Below are positions 9,003 to 16,726 of a stretch of DNA of 64,000 nt, in pieces. Source of the DNA: Arthrobacter sp. StoSoilA2 (GTDB taxonomy: Bacteria > Actinomycetota > Actinomycetes > Actinomycetales > Micrococcaceae). Made by a program: the position numbers and the translations under genes. The stretch lies in NCBI RefSeq assembly GCF_019977195.1, contig NZ_AP024643.1:1550001-1614000 (forward strand). The letters are read 5' to 3'. Under the pieces are notes generated by a model, which worked only from the letters and a program-made list of their open reading frames with translations, was not told the origin of the DNA and searched no databases. The first letter of the stretch is position 1; each line of letters starts with the position of its first letter.

Positions 9003-9009
9003 ATACGTT

Positions 9010-9052
9010 GTTCTCTCACTTCCTGCCGGTTTTGGGGGGATGTTCTCTCACA
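9010..9052 (+). repeat. 32-bp repeat array A (forward)
   Basis: One complete 32-bp unit (9010-9041, starting GTTCTCTCAC) is followed by the start of a second (9042-9052). Unit length and the GTTCTCTCAC...CCTGCCGGTTTT layout match array C at 24213-24360. It lies between the divergent maf and HAD promoters and opens the cassette that array B closes. Confidence 0.8.
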
Positions 9053-9057
9053 TCGCC

Positions 9058-9063
9058 TACGCT
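9058..9063 (+). promoter_or_regulatory. Leaderless -10 element of the HAD gene
   Basis: TACGCT, six bases before the ATG at 9070, with no ribosome-binding site. Confidence 0.45.
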
Positions 9064-9069
9064 GGTCGA

Positions 9070-9744
9070 ATGCTGCTGCTCGTGGACCTGGACGACACCT
9101 TGGTCGACAGGACTTCGGCCTTTGCTTGCTGGGCTACGAATTTCGTGCGCTCGCTTGGCAGGCCGCATTCTGATGCAGCATGGCTCATCACTGCAGACCG
9201 GGATGGTTATGAGCCGCGGGGATCCTTGGCTCTCGCCATCAAACAGCGTTTTCGCATGGACCGTGGAATCGAAGCCCTGGTAGACACCTTGCTCTTTGAG
9301 CATGTGGAACTGATGACCATGGATCCGCGTACGCGCATCGCACTGAGGGAGGCGCGGGAGGCCGGATGGAGGATTGGCATCGTCACGAATGGGGCGACGG
9401 CGCAGCAGACACAGAAGATCGAACACCTAGGAATTGAACCCTACGTCGATTGCGTCGTGATTTCCGAGGCTGTTGGCATGAAGAAGCCTGATGCTGGGAT
9501 TTTTCGGCTGGCGGCGCAGGAATGGGGTTGCGATCTGACCGATGGCTGGATGGTGGGAGATCATCCCATCGCCGATATCTCGGGTGGACGCGCGGCGCGA
9601 TTAAAGACCGGTTGGGTCTCCCGCGGGCAGGAATGGCCCAACGACGTGCCGCCGCCGACCCTCACTCGCCGCACGGCTGCCGAGGTTATCGATGCTCTGA
9701 TTCGGATCGACGCCAGAAACGCCCGACGTCGGCGCCAAGGTTGA
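9070..9744 (+). CDS. HAD-superfamily hydrolase
   Basis: 224 residues from ATG 9070. An in-frame ATG at 9040 would place the repeat inside the gene and directly abuts a G-run, so the later start is preferred. Motif I is LLLVDLDDTLVDRT (nucleophile and general-acid Asp), motif II GIVTNGA, motif III a Lys in VGMKKPDAGIF, motif IV WMVGDHPIADISGG. This is a cap-type C1 HAD phosphatase, probably acting on small phosphometabolites. Its substrate is unknown. It is the only gene between inward-facing 32-bp repeat arrays A and B, and its 3' end overlaps a GC-rich hairpin. Confidence 0.85.
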   Translation: MLLLVDLDDTLVDRTSAFACWATNFVRSLGRPHSDAAWLITADRDGYEPRGSLALAIKQRFRMDRGIEALVDTLLFEHVELMTMDPRTRIALREAREAGWRIGIVTNGATAQQTQKIEHLGIEPYVDCVVISEAVGMKKPDAGIFRLAAQEWGCDLTDGWMVGDHPIADISGGRAARLKTGWVSRGQEWPNDVPPPTLTRRTAAEVIDALIRIDARNARRRRQG

Positions 9745-9757
9745 GCGCCGACGTCGG
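9723..9757 (+). terminator. Hairpin terminator at the end of the HAD gene
   Basis: CCGACGTCGGCGC (9723-9735) and its exact complement (9745-9757) form a 13-bp stem with a nine-base loop. The stem includes the HAD stop region. There is no clear U-tract. Confidence 0.6.
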
Positions 9758-9769
9758 ACGTTCTGCAGG

Positions 9770-9910
9770 ATGTGAGAGAGGACCGGTCAGATCGGGGGTG
9801 GATGTGAGAGAGGACCGGTCAGATCGGTGGTGGATGTGAGAGAGGGACGGTCAGATTGGGGGTGGATGTGAGAGAGGGCCGGTCAGATTGGTGGTGGATG
9901 TGAGCGAGGA
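9770..9910 (-). repeat. 32-bp repeat array B (reverse), 4.4 units
   Basis: Four contiguous units start at 9770, 9802, 9834 and 9866, each exactly 32 bp, with a truncated fifth at 9898 running up to the mmpL stop codon. Each begins ATGTGAGAGAG (the fifth ATGTGAGCGAG) and ends TGGTGG or GGGTGG. The reverse complement contains the same TCTCTCACATCC core as arrays A, C and D. The array separates the convergent HAD and mmpL genes. Confidence 0.92.
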
Positions 9911-12436
9911 TCAGTGGACCAGTTCCTCGGAGCCGGCCTTGCGGCGGTCGCTCCGGTTCAGTTTGGCGCCTTCGACGTCCACATCCGGCAGGATGCGCTG
10001 CAACCACTTGGGCAACCACCAGGCCTTCTCGCCAAGCAGGTACATGACGGCGGGAACGATTGTCATGCGGACGACGAAGGCATCGATCAGCACACCGAAC
10101 GCCATCGCGAAGCCCAACGGCCGGACCATGGTGAGGTGGCTGAAAATGAAGCCGGAGAACACACTGACCATGATGATCGCGGCTGCGGTGACCACTGCTG
10201 CGGCGTGGCTGAAGCCGGTGCGAACAGCGTGTTTGGCGTTCTCACCATGCATAAATGATTCACGCATGCCGGATGTTATGAACACCTGATAGTCCATCGC
10301 GAGGCCAAACAGCACGCCGATCAGGATGATCGGCAGGAAGCTCAGGACGGCGCCCGGGTTGGCGACGTCGAAAATTGCTCCCAACCAGCCCCATTGATAG
10401 ACGGCCACGACGGCGCCGAATGCGGCGGCCAGTGACAAGAGGAACCCGCCGGTGGCGAGCAGAGGAACCACAATCGAGCGGAAGACGAGCAGCAACAGGA
10501 TCAGCGAAAGTCCGACGACGATCGCCAAGTACGGCGGCAGTGCAGCCCCGAGCTTTGCGGAGACGTCAATGTTGCCGGCTGTCTGGCCGGTGAGGCCGAT
10601 GCTGACGTCGAGGTTCTCGCGGATTTGAGTGCCCTTGGCCCGGATGTCGGAAACTACCTGGACTGTGCTGGCGCTGGCTGGGCCTTCTTTGGGAATGACC
10701 TGGAAGACGGCCGTGCGGCGATCTTCGCTCAGGGCCACAGGCACGGCCGCCGTGACGTTTTCCACGCTACGCAGCTGTTCCGCGACGTCGAACTGCTTGT
10801 TCTTGGCATCGGTTTCGCTGAGCCCCTCCGGGAATTCGGCGACGACGACGATCGGTCCGGTGACGCCTTCGCCGAAGCTGCTGCGCGTGAGGTCGTAGGC
10901 TTTGAAGGCTTGCGAATCGACTGGCTCGGATCCGCCGTCGGGAAGTGCCAGGCGAAGCTGGGAAGCCGGCAGCGCCAGGGCGCCCAACAGAACCACGCTG
11001 GCTACAAGGGAAACCCAAGGATGCCGTGTGACCAAGCCGCCCCAGCCGCTGCTGCTGCGCTTTTCTTCCAGGGCCCGATCCGCGGCTTCGTGGCCCGGCT
11101 CGGCATTGTGCTTGGCGGCTTTGGCCCATGCTCGCTTGGAGATGAGTTTGGGGCCGATCAAAGCCAGAACGGCGGGCGTCAAGGTCAAAGCAACGACGAC
11201 GGCGACGGCAACTGTCGCTGCGGCGGCAACACCCATGACAGCCAGGAAGGGCAGCCCCGGGACCACGAGTGCCGCCAACGCGATGATGACGGTGAGGCCC
11301 GCGAACAGTACGGCGTTGCCTGATGTTCCGGTGGCGAGGGCTGCGGATTCCTCGCCGTCCATTCCGGCGAGGAGCTGGTTGCGGTGGCGGTTGACGATGA
11401 ACAGGGAGTAGTCGATGCCGACTGCAAGCCCGAGCATCAGGGCAAGCATCGGGGAGATGGAGCTCATGTTGATCACGCCGGTTAGCGCGAATGTTCCGCC
11501 GACGCCCACCGCCACGCCGATGAGGGCCATGACGAGGGGCAGGCCGGCTGCGATGAGCGTGCCCAGCATGAGGATCAGAACGAGGGCTGCCACTGCGACA
11601 CCGACGATCTCCGCCACTCCGAAGATCTGTGAGACGTCCTCGGTGATTTCCTTGCTGGCGTATGCCGTGACACCGGCCGAGGAGACGCCCTGAACAATGT
11701 CCTGAACTTGCTTGCGGACGGCGGGATCAACGGCATTGATGGAGGTCTTGAATTGGACCTGGGCGATGGCGGCCTTGTTGTCAGTGGACACGAAGCGCAT
11801 CCCTTGGGAGGCCTCCAGCTGGCGCTTTCCCAAGGCCAACGCGGTGGCTCCGTCCGCTGCTTCCTTGGCACCGGCGTCGAGCTTTGCTTTGTTGGCGGCG
11901 AGTTCGGCACGCTGAGGCGCAAGTTGGGCCTCGATTTGTGCCGGCGTGAGGCCTGTTGCGGTCATCTGCTGTTCCGCACCGGCAAGCTGGGCTTCGCCCG
12001 CTTCCAGCTGGGCACGGGCTGCGTCCAGCTGGGTCTTGCCTTCGGCAGCCTTCGCTTCGCCATCGGCGATGTCGGCCGCGGCCTTGTCCAGCTGCTCCTG
12101 CGTGGTGAACGGATTCACCGTTCCCTGCACGTCCGGCATGGCTTCAAGCTTGGTGAGCGCAGTGGCAACGGCGTCCTTCTTGGCTTGGTCAAAACCGGAG
12201 TCGCCGGCGTCGAAGGCCACGCTCGCCGAGCCGCCGGACGCGTCGGGCAGGGCTTCTTTGAGTTTGTCGGCCATCCTCTGCGTTTCCGTGCCGGGGATGC
12301 TGAAGTTGTTGGACATGCTGCCGTGGAACGCGGCGGCCGAACCTCCCACGGCCAGGAGGACTGCCAGCCACAGCGAGATGACCAGCCAGCGGCGGCGGTA
12401 GGAAAACTTGCCGAGACGGTAGAGGAACGAGGCCAT
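9911..12436 (-). CDS. MMPL/RND-family membrane transporter
   Basis: 841 residues from the ATG at 12436. The upstream in-frame extension is the tetR gene in another frame. Two repeats of membrane domain plus large extracytoplasmic loop give about twelve membrane segments, as in MmpL/YdfJ-type proteins. The first loop (about residues 100-220) has a heptad-like Ala/Gln/Glu-rich stretch likely to be a coiled coil (LDAARAQLEAGEAQLAGAEQ). Membrane motifs GLAVGIDYSLFIVNRHR and FGLAMDYQVFITSGMRE hold the Asp-Tyr pairs that carry protons in this family. It starts one base after the tetR stop (TGACATG) without its own ribosome-binding site, so it is translated by coupling and probably repressed by TetR. 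The cargo is likely a lipid or drug. Confidence 0.9.
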   Translation of the reverse strand: MASFLYRLGKFSYRRRWLVISLWLAVLLAVGGSAAAFHGSMSNNFSIPGTETQRMADKLKEALPDASGGSASVAFDAGDSGFDQAKKDAVATALTKLEAMPDVQGTVNPFTTQEQLDKAAADIADGEAKAAEGKTQLDAARAQLEAGEAQLAGAEQQMTATGLTPAQIEAQLAPQRAELAANKAKLDAGAKEAADGATALALGKRQLEASQGMRFVSTDNKAAIAQVQFKTSINAVDPAVRKQVQDIVQGVSSAGVTAYASKEITEDVSQIFGVAEIVGVAVAALVLILMLGTLIAAGLPLVMALIGVAVGVGGTFALTGVINMSSISPMLALMLGLAVGIDYSLFIVNRHRNQLLAGMDGEESAALATGTSGNAVLFAGLTVIIALAALVVPGLPFLAVMGVAAAATVAVAVVVALTLTPAVLALIGPKLISKRAWAKAAKHNAEPGHEAADRALEEKRSSSGWGGLVTRHPWVSLVASVVLLGALALPASQLRLALPDGGSEPVDSQAFKAYDLTRSSFGEGVTGPIVVVAEFPEGLSETDAKNKQFDVAEQLRSVENVTAAVPVALSEDRRTAVFQVIPKEGPASASTVQVVSDIRAKGTQIRENLDVSIGLTGQTAGNIDVSAKLGAALPPYLAIVVGLSLILLLLVFRSIVVPLLATGGFLLSLAAAFGAVVAVYQWGWLGAIFDVANPGAVLSFLPIILIGVLFGLAMDYQVFITSGMRESFMHGENAKHAVRTGFSHAAAVVTAAAIIMVSVFSGFIFSHLTMVRPLGFAMAFGVLIDAFVVRMTIVPAVMYLLGEKAWWLPKWLQRILPDVDVEGAKLNRSDRRKAGSEELVH

Positions 12437-12437
12437 G

Positions 12438-13157
12438 TCAGAACCGATCTGTGGAGGAGGAGGATGATGCTTGCGCAGCTGACGCCGCTTGCGGAGTGGC
12501 TTCCGACGACGGCGCGAAGCCGGCTCCCAGCAGGCCCATGGCGTCGATGAGGTACTGGCGCAGAACCGCCAGCGATTCGGCCGATAGGTCAGGACCACGT
12601 TCGGCGAACCAAACTGTCATGGCTGCCTTGCCGCACGAGATGACGGATCCGGCCAGGGCATGCAGGTAGAGCTCGCTGGTGTCCGGGCCAAGCCTGCCGC
12701 GGGCGGCGTCGATAATCTGCCCTGTGCAGTACTCCCATGCTTCGAGTTCGGAACGGGCCAGGGAACGGTTCTCGTGGGTGAGGCTGAAGAGTTCGGCCAT
12801 GGGTGCTACGGACATGGGGTCAGCGAGGGCCATCAGCGCGGCCTGTGCGGATTCGAGGATCGACTCCTCCGCTGGCCTCAGGCGGAATTGCTCGAGGGCG
12901 CGATCCATGAAGCCGTCGGCCACGGACGCGAGGGCAGCCTCGAGGCTCGAAAAGTAGTTGAAAAACGTGCGACGCGAAACGCCAGCGCTGGCAGTGATGT
13001 CCTCCACCGTGAAATTGCCCGGGCCGTTGGTGCGCAAAAGGTCAAGGGCTGCGGTGGTGATGGAGGCCCGGGTTGCCGCCTTGTTGAGCTCGCGCCGTGA
13101 AGGTCCGGAGGGTTCGGCCGATTCCACGGTGCCCGGCTCGCTGCTGATTGAAGTCAC
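12438..13157 (-). CDS. TetR-family transcriptional repressor
   Basis: 239 residues from a GTG at 13157. The N-terminal helix-turn-helix (ALDLLRTNGPGNFTVEDITASAGVSRRTFFNYFSS) is typical of TetR proteins. The C-terminal half is a ligand domain with no recognisable specificity. It begins the tetR-mmpL operon. Its own promoter is covered by three GTGCAA-type half-sites, so it most likely represses itself and the transporter until the transporter's substrate binds. The -10 hexamer TAGTGT lies exactly six bases before the start, so the mRNA is probably leaderless. Confidence 0.88.
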   Translation of the reverse strand: MTSISSEPGTVESAEPSGPSRRELNKAATRASITTAALDLLRTNGPGNFTVEDITASAGVSRRTFFNYFSSLEAALASVADGFMDRALEQFRLRPAEESILESAQAALMALADPMSVAPMAELFSLTHENRSLARSELEAWEYCTGQIIDAARGRLGPDTSELYLHALAGSVISCGKAAMTVWFAERGPDLSAESLAVLRQYLIDAMGLLGAGFAPSSEATPQAASAAQASSSSSTDRF

Positions 13158-13159
13158 AT

Positions 13160-13193
13160 ACTTACACTAAGTGCAAGTTTGCACTCTGCGCAA
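13160..13193 (-). promoter_or_regulatory. tetR-mmpL promoter and operator
   Basis: The perfect dyad AGTGCAA-GT-TTGCACT (13170-13185) overlaps a second dyad formed by ACTTACACT (13160-13168) and AGTGCAAGT (13170-13178). On the minus strand a -35 TTGCGC (13193-13188), an 18-bp spacer and a -10 TAGTGT (13169-13164) lie within and around these half-sites. This is a convincing autoregulatory TetR site. Confidence 0.7.
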
Positions 13194-13226
13194 TATTTCA
13201 TCGGCTCTGCCGGTCTTTACTAAAAA

Positions 13227-14624
13227 TTGTCGTACCCCTTTGGGAGAGTTGAGGCATGGACAAGATGCAGGAGCAGCGGGAGTACAGTCGCGGCGCTCCC
13301 GCCCGTTCACCCGGGCAACACTGTCCGGGCAGGCACGATTGCAAGTGACCTGATTGACCAACTGCGTGTGTTGGAGGACATGAAGTCCGCCATCTCCGGT
13401 CTGCAGGCCAGGATTGCTGTGGCCTTTGATCTGGCCCAGCGTCAGGCGCAGGCGGAGTCCGGCGTTCCCGCCTCGGAGCAGGGCAAGGGAGTGGCCGCGC
13501 AGGTGGCGTTGGCCAGGCGGGAGTCGCCGAACCGAGGATCCCGGTTGCTGGGCCTGGCAAAGGCTTTGCTGATTGAGATGCCACGCACCCTGGCTGCGGT
13601 GGAGGCTGGCCAGCTCAACGAGTGGCGGGCGACGCTGCTGGTAAAGGAAACAGCCTGCCTCTCCTCGGAAGACCGCTGCGCGGTCGACGAAGAACTCGCC
13701 GCCGACACCGGAACCTTCGACTGCGCCGGAGACCGCGCCATCATCGCTGCAGTCAAAGCAGCCGCTTACCGCCGTGACCCCCGTTCCGTCACCCAGCGCG
13801 CAGCCCGCGCAGCCACGGAGCGGCACGTCAGCCTCCGCCCTGCACCGGATACGATGACCTACCTCACCGCACTGCTGCCCGTAGCCCAAGGCGTTGCAGC
13901 TTACGCAGCCCTCAGCCAATTCGCTGACACTGCCAAATCCAGCGGAGATGACCGCTCCCGTGGGCAAGTCATGGCCGATACTTTGGTTGATCGGCTTACC
14001 GGTACCGCTGGCGGCATTTCCAAGGTGGAGGTCCAGCTCATTATGACCGACCGCACCCTCTTCCAAGGCGACACTGAGCCCGCACGGCTCAAGGATACGG
14101 GATTGTTCCTGCCGGCTGGGCGGTCACTCATCGAAGCAGGTGAGGGCGTGGCTACGGCCAGCGGGCAGGACCCTCGCGGGCAGACTTCTCAAGAACCGGG
14201 CATTGACGTGTGGCTTCGCAGGCTGTTCACAGCACCTGGTACCGGTGAACTTGTGTCGACGGACTCAAAGGCGCGCCTCTTCCCTGTCGGAATGCGGCGC
14301 TTCATCGAAGCAAGGGACAATACCTGCCGAACACCATATTGTGACGCGCCCATTCGGCATATCGACCACATCGTTCCGTGGCAAAATCGTGGACCAACCG
14401 ATCTGGCAAACGGGGCTGGACTCTGCGAACAGTGCAACCACACCAAGGAAAACCCCGGCTGGACGGCAAAGCCGCTGGCTGGGAAGCCCGGCATGCACAC
14501 ACTGGAAATCATTACGCCTACCGGACACAGATACCGGTCCAAGGCCCCGCCCCTGCCGGGGACGCGCGCCCTGCCGGGGACGCACGGGAACGGCGTTGGC
14601 AGTAAGGATCCCGAACAAGGTTGA
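13227..14624 (+). CDS. DUF222 / HNH endonuclease signature protein (possible N-terminal frameshift)
   Basis: The long frame spans up to 465 codons. Residues from about 45 on (NTVRAGTIASDLIDQL, then VLEDMKSAISGLQARIAVAF) are the DUF222 region, and the C-terminus has an HNH zinc-finger nuclease motif: CRTPYCD, HIDHIVPW, then N and CEQC. DUF222-HNH proteins occur in many copies in actinobacteria, and their role is unsettled. The in-frame start is poor (TTG at 13227). The only well-placed start is the ATG at 13256 behind GGGAGAG, but it is in another frame and runs MDKMQEQREYS before meeting a stop at 13348. A +1 shift near 13290 would join it to the DUF222 frame, so the gene may be frameshifted. 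Otherwise translation may begin at ATG 13380. An 18-bp tandem repeat (14551-14586) encodes a doubled LPGT near the C-terminus. Confidence 0.75.
   Translation: MSYPFGRVEAWTRCRSSGSTVAALPPVHPGNTVRAGTIASDLIDQLRVLEDMKSAISGLQARIAVAFDLAQRQAQAESGVPASEQGKGVAAQVALARRESPNRGSRLLGLAKALLIEMPRTLAAVEAGQLNEWRATLLVKETACLSSEDRCAVDEELAADTGTFDCAGDRAIIAAVKAAAYRRDPRSVTQRAARAATERHVSLRPAPDTMTYLTALLPVAQGVAAYAALSQFADTAKSSGDDRSRGQVMADTLVDRLTGTAGGISKVEVQLIMTDRTLFQGDTEPARLKDTGLFLPAGRSLIEAGEGVATASGQDPRGQTSQEPGIDVWLRRLFTAPGTGELVSTDSKARLFPVGMRRFIEARDNTCRTPYCDAPIRHIDHIVPWQNRGPTDLANGAGLCEQCNHTKENPGWTAKPLAGKPGMHTLEIITPTGHRYRSKAPPLPGTRALPGTHGNGVGSKDPEQG
14551..14586 (+). repeat. 18-bp tandem duplication in the HNH gene
   Basis: CCCTGCCGGGGACGCGCG is followed directly by the same 18 bases with one change. 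It doubles the peptide LPGTxx in frame. Confidence 0.75.
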
Positions 14625-14631
14625 GTCAGGG

Positions 14632-15084
14632 TCAGAACTGGTGCGGAGGTGTGGGCTGCTGCTGCGGGGGAGCCGGGGGAGTGTTCTGCTGCGGCTGGGC
14701 GGCCTGTTGGCCTGCGTTCTTTGTCAGGTACACCGACTGTCCCGTGGCGCCGGGCTCGCCCTCGCCGAGCGGAAGTACGTAGACGGCCGTGCCATAGGCG
14801 CAGACTTCCGTCCAGTTGGTCCCCATTTCGGAGGTGTCGAAGCGCATGGCGACAATTGCGTTGGCGCCGCGCTGTTGTGCTTCGTTGACCATGCGGGCCA
14901 TGACTTCCTGTCGGCTTTCGTAGAGCGCCCTGGTCATTTCGGGCAGCTCCCCGCCACCGAGGGAGCGGAAGCCAGCAAGCATCTGCGAGCCAATATCGCG
15001 CGAGCGGACGGTCAGGCCCATGACTTCGCCGAAGACGGCATCAATGCGGTGGCCGGGTATCTCATTGGAGGTGACGATCAACAT
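14632..15084 (-). CDS. YbjQ/UPF0145 family protein
   Basis: 150 residues from ATG 15084. The first 110 match the UPF0145/YbjQ family (MLIVTSNEIPGHRIDAVFGE, then a conserved RFDTSE segment), a small pentameric fold of unproven function sometimes called heavy-metal-binding. A tail of about 35 residues rich in Pro and Gln (QQAAQPQQNTPPAPPQQQPT) is not part of the core family and is probably disordered. A TAGGCT hexamer seven bases upstream suggests a leaderless transcript. It converges with the HNH gene, leaving only seven bases between stop codons. Confidence 0.82.
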   Translation of the reverse strand: MLIVTSNEIPGHRIDAVFGEVMGLTVRSRDIGSQMLAGFRSLGGGELPEMTRALYESRQEVMARMVNEAQQRGANAIVAMRFDTSEMGTNWTEVCAYGTAVYVLPLGEGEPGATGQSVYLTKNAGQQAAQPQQNTPPAPPQQQPTPPHQF

Positions 15085-15091
15085 GGACCTG

Positions 15092-15097
15092 AGCCTA
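15092..15097 (-). promoter_or_regulatory. Leaderless -10 element of ybjQ-like gene
   Basis: TAGGCT on the minus strand, seven bases before ATG 15084. Confidence 0.45.
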
Positions 15098-15120
15098 CCC
15101 AGAATTTCACCCTTAAACGG

Positions 15121-15152
15121 ACAAATCCCCCGGGGATTCCCGGGGGATTTGT
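15121..15152 (-). terminator. Intrinsic terminator of the DAACS symporter
   Basis: A perfect 14-bp stem (ACAAATCCCCCGGG) with loop GATT, about 35 bp past the symporter stop. On the minus strand the stem ends in ATTTGT. Confidence 0.85.
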
Positions 15153-15186
15153 CTGTGAGGCGGTGATGAACCGGCCAGAGCTAGGA

Positions 15187-16620
15187 TCAGGCCTTTGAGT
15201 CGGCCAGTTCGCGCGCCTCTGTTGCGGCAGCAGCGGTGTCATTGGCGAACTCGTCAGCGAACGCGGCACCATTGCGGGGCGCGTTGTACAGCGATTCGTC
15301 CAAGATGCCCTGGCGCTTGGCGACGATTGCAGGAATGAGCGCCTGGCCTGCCACGTTGACGGCCGTGCGGCCCATGTCCAGGATGGGATCGATCGCCAGC
15401 AGGAGTCCGACGCCGGCCAGCGGCAGTCCCAGCGTGGACAGGGTCAGCGTGAGCATGACGACGGCGCCAGTGGTACCTGCCGTGGCAGCGGAACCAAGCA
15501 CGGAGACCAGGACGATCAGCAGGTACTGGCTGAAGTCCAGGTTGATACCGAAGAACTGGGCCACGAAGATCGCTGCGATGGCGGGGTAGATCGCCGCGCA
15601 ACCGTCCATTTTGGTGGTGGCACCGAGCGGCACGGCGAACGAAGCATAGCCGGACGGGACGCCAAGGTTACGCTCGGCGACGCGCTGCGTGAGCGGCAGC
15701 GTACCGATCGAGGAACGGGAAACGAATGCCAACTGCACGGCCGGCCAAACACCGGAGAAGTACTGCTTGATGGAAAGGCCGTGGACGCGGACCAGGATGG
15801 GGTAGAGCACGAAGAGCACAAGTGCCAGGCCAATGTAGATGGCGGCAGTGAACTTGCCCAGGGAGCCGATGGTGTCCCAGCCGTAGATGGCAACTGCGTT
15901 ACCGATCAGGCCGATAGTGCCCAGCGGAGCGATGCGGATGATCCACCACAGGACCTTCTGGATGACGGCCAGTGCGGAGGCGTTGAAGGTCAGGAACGCT
16001 TCTGCCTGCTTGCCGACCTTGAGAGCAGCGATGCCTACGGCGATCGCGACCACCAGGATCTGGAGTACGTTGAAGCTGACGGAGGTGCTGACCGTGGTGG
16101 CAGCGTTGGCGCTCTCCGTGACAGTGGAGCTTGCGCCGAGTCCGAGGAAGTTCTTGGGGAACAGCCCGATCAGGAATGCCCACCAGTCACCGGTTTTGCC
16201 GGCGTACTCGGCCTTCTGCGTGATCCCGGTAGCTGCACCAGGCTGCAAGAGCACACCCAGGCCGATGCCGATGAGCACAGAAACCAGCGAAGTGATGGCA
16301 AACCAGAGCAGCGTGTTCCATGCCAGACGGGCGGCGTTGGAAACCTGGCGAAGGTTCGCGATGGAGCTCACTACCGCGGTGAAGATCAAAGGAACGACGG
16401 CGGTCTGCAGCAACGAGACGTAGCTGGAGCCAATCGTTTGAAGAGTTGCGCCGAGCCCGTTCGGGGCGGCCTTGGTGCTGCCGGTGTACTTTGCGATGAG
16501 GCCAAGTACGAGGCCAATGATGAGGGCCGCGATGATCTGGACGCCGAAGGATCCTGCCCACTTGGGGAGCCGGAAGCCGGTCGTTCCAGCTGATGGGGAA
16601 GTGTTGGTTGAGGTGCTCAC
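15187..16620 (-). CDS. Dicarboxylate/amino acid:cation symporter (DAACS; TcyP-like)
   Basis: 477 residues with eight membrane segments plus two re-entrant hairpins. Hairpin 1 carries SRSSIGTLPLTQR, and the position of the NMDGT motif reads TKMDGCAAIYPA, a variant found in the cystine-type (TcyP) branch rather than in glutamate carriers. The last helices (AIDPILDMGRTAVNVAGQAL) contain the Asp and Arg/Asn residues that bind substrate and Na+/H+. It is a cytoplasmic-membrane importer of an acidic amino acid, C4 acid or cystine. The TcyP-like choice is inference. It starts at GTG 16620 with TAGCGT six bases upstream and no ribosome-binding site, and is followed by a strong terminator. Confidence 0.88.
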   Translation of the reverse strand: MSTSTNTSPSAGTTGFRLPKWAGSFGVQIIAALIIGLVLGLIAKYTGSTKAAPNGLGATLQTIGSSYVSLLQTAVVPLIFTAVVSSIANLRQVSNAARLAWNTLLWFAITSLVSVLIGIGLGVLLQPGAATGITQKAEYAGKTGDWWAFLIGLFPKNFLGLGASSTVTESANAATTVSTSVSFNVLQILVVAIAVGIAALKVGKQAEAFLTFNASALAVIQKVLWWIIRIAPLGTIGLIGNAVAIYGWDTIGSLGKFTAAIYIGLALVLFVLYPILVRVHGLSIKQYFSGVWPAVQLAFVSRSSIGTLPLTQRVAERNLGVPSGYASFAVPLGATTKMDGCAAIYPAIAAIFVAQFFGINLDFSQYLLIVLVSVLGSAATAGTTGAVVMLTLTLSTLGLPLAGVGLLLAIDPILDMGRTAVNVAGQALIPAIVAKRQGILDESLYNAPRNGAAFADEFANDTAAAATEARELADSKA

Positions 16621-16626
16621 GGGAAC

Positions 16627-16632
16627 ACGCTA
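16627..16632 (-). promoter_or_regulatory. Leaderless -10 element of the DAACS symporter
   Basis: TAGCGT on the minus strand, six bases before GTG 16620. Confidence 0.5.
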
Positions 16633-16726
16633 GGTGCACTTCAAATAACACACCTAACGAACGTTTAGAAATGTTACCTAGCTGTGAAGTTATTCCCGAA
16701 CCCGGTGTGGCGTGCGTCTCGAAGAC

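Noticed and set aside
14551..14586. Sortase LPxTG signal in the HNH protein
   Set aside because: The repeats read LPGTR and LPGTH, no hydrophobic segment or basic tail follows, and the protein has no signal peptide.
13227..14624. Homing endonuclease in an intron or intein
   Set aside because: The HNH motif is part of a free-standing DUF222 protein, and no interrupted host gene flanks it.
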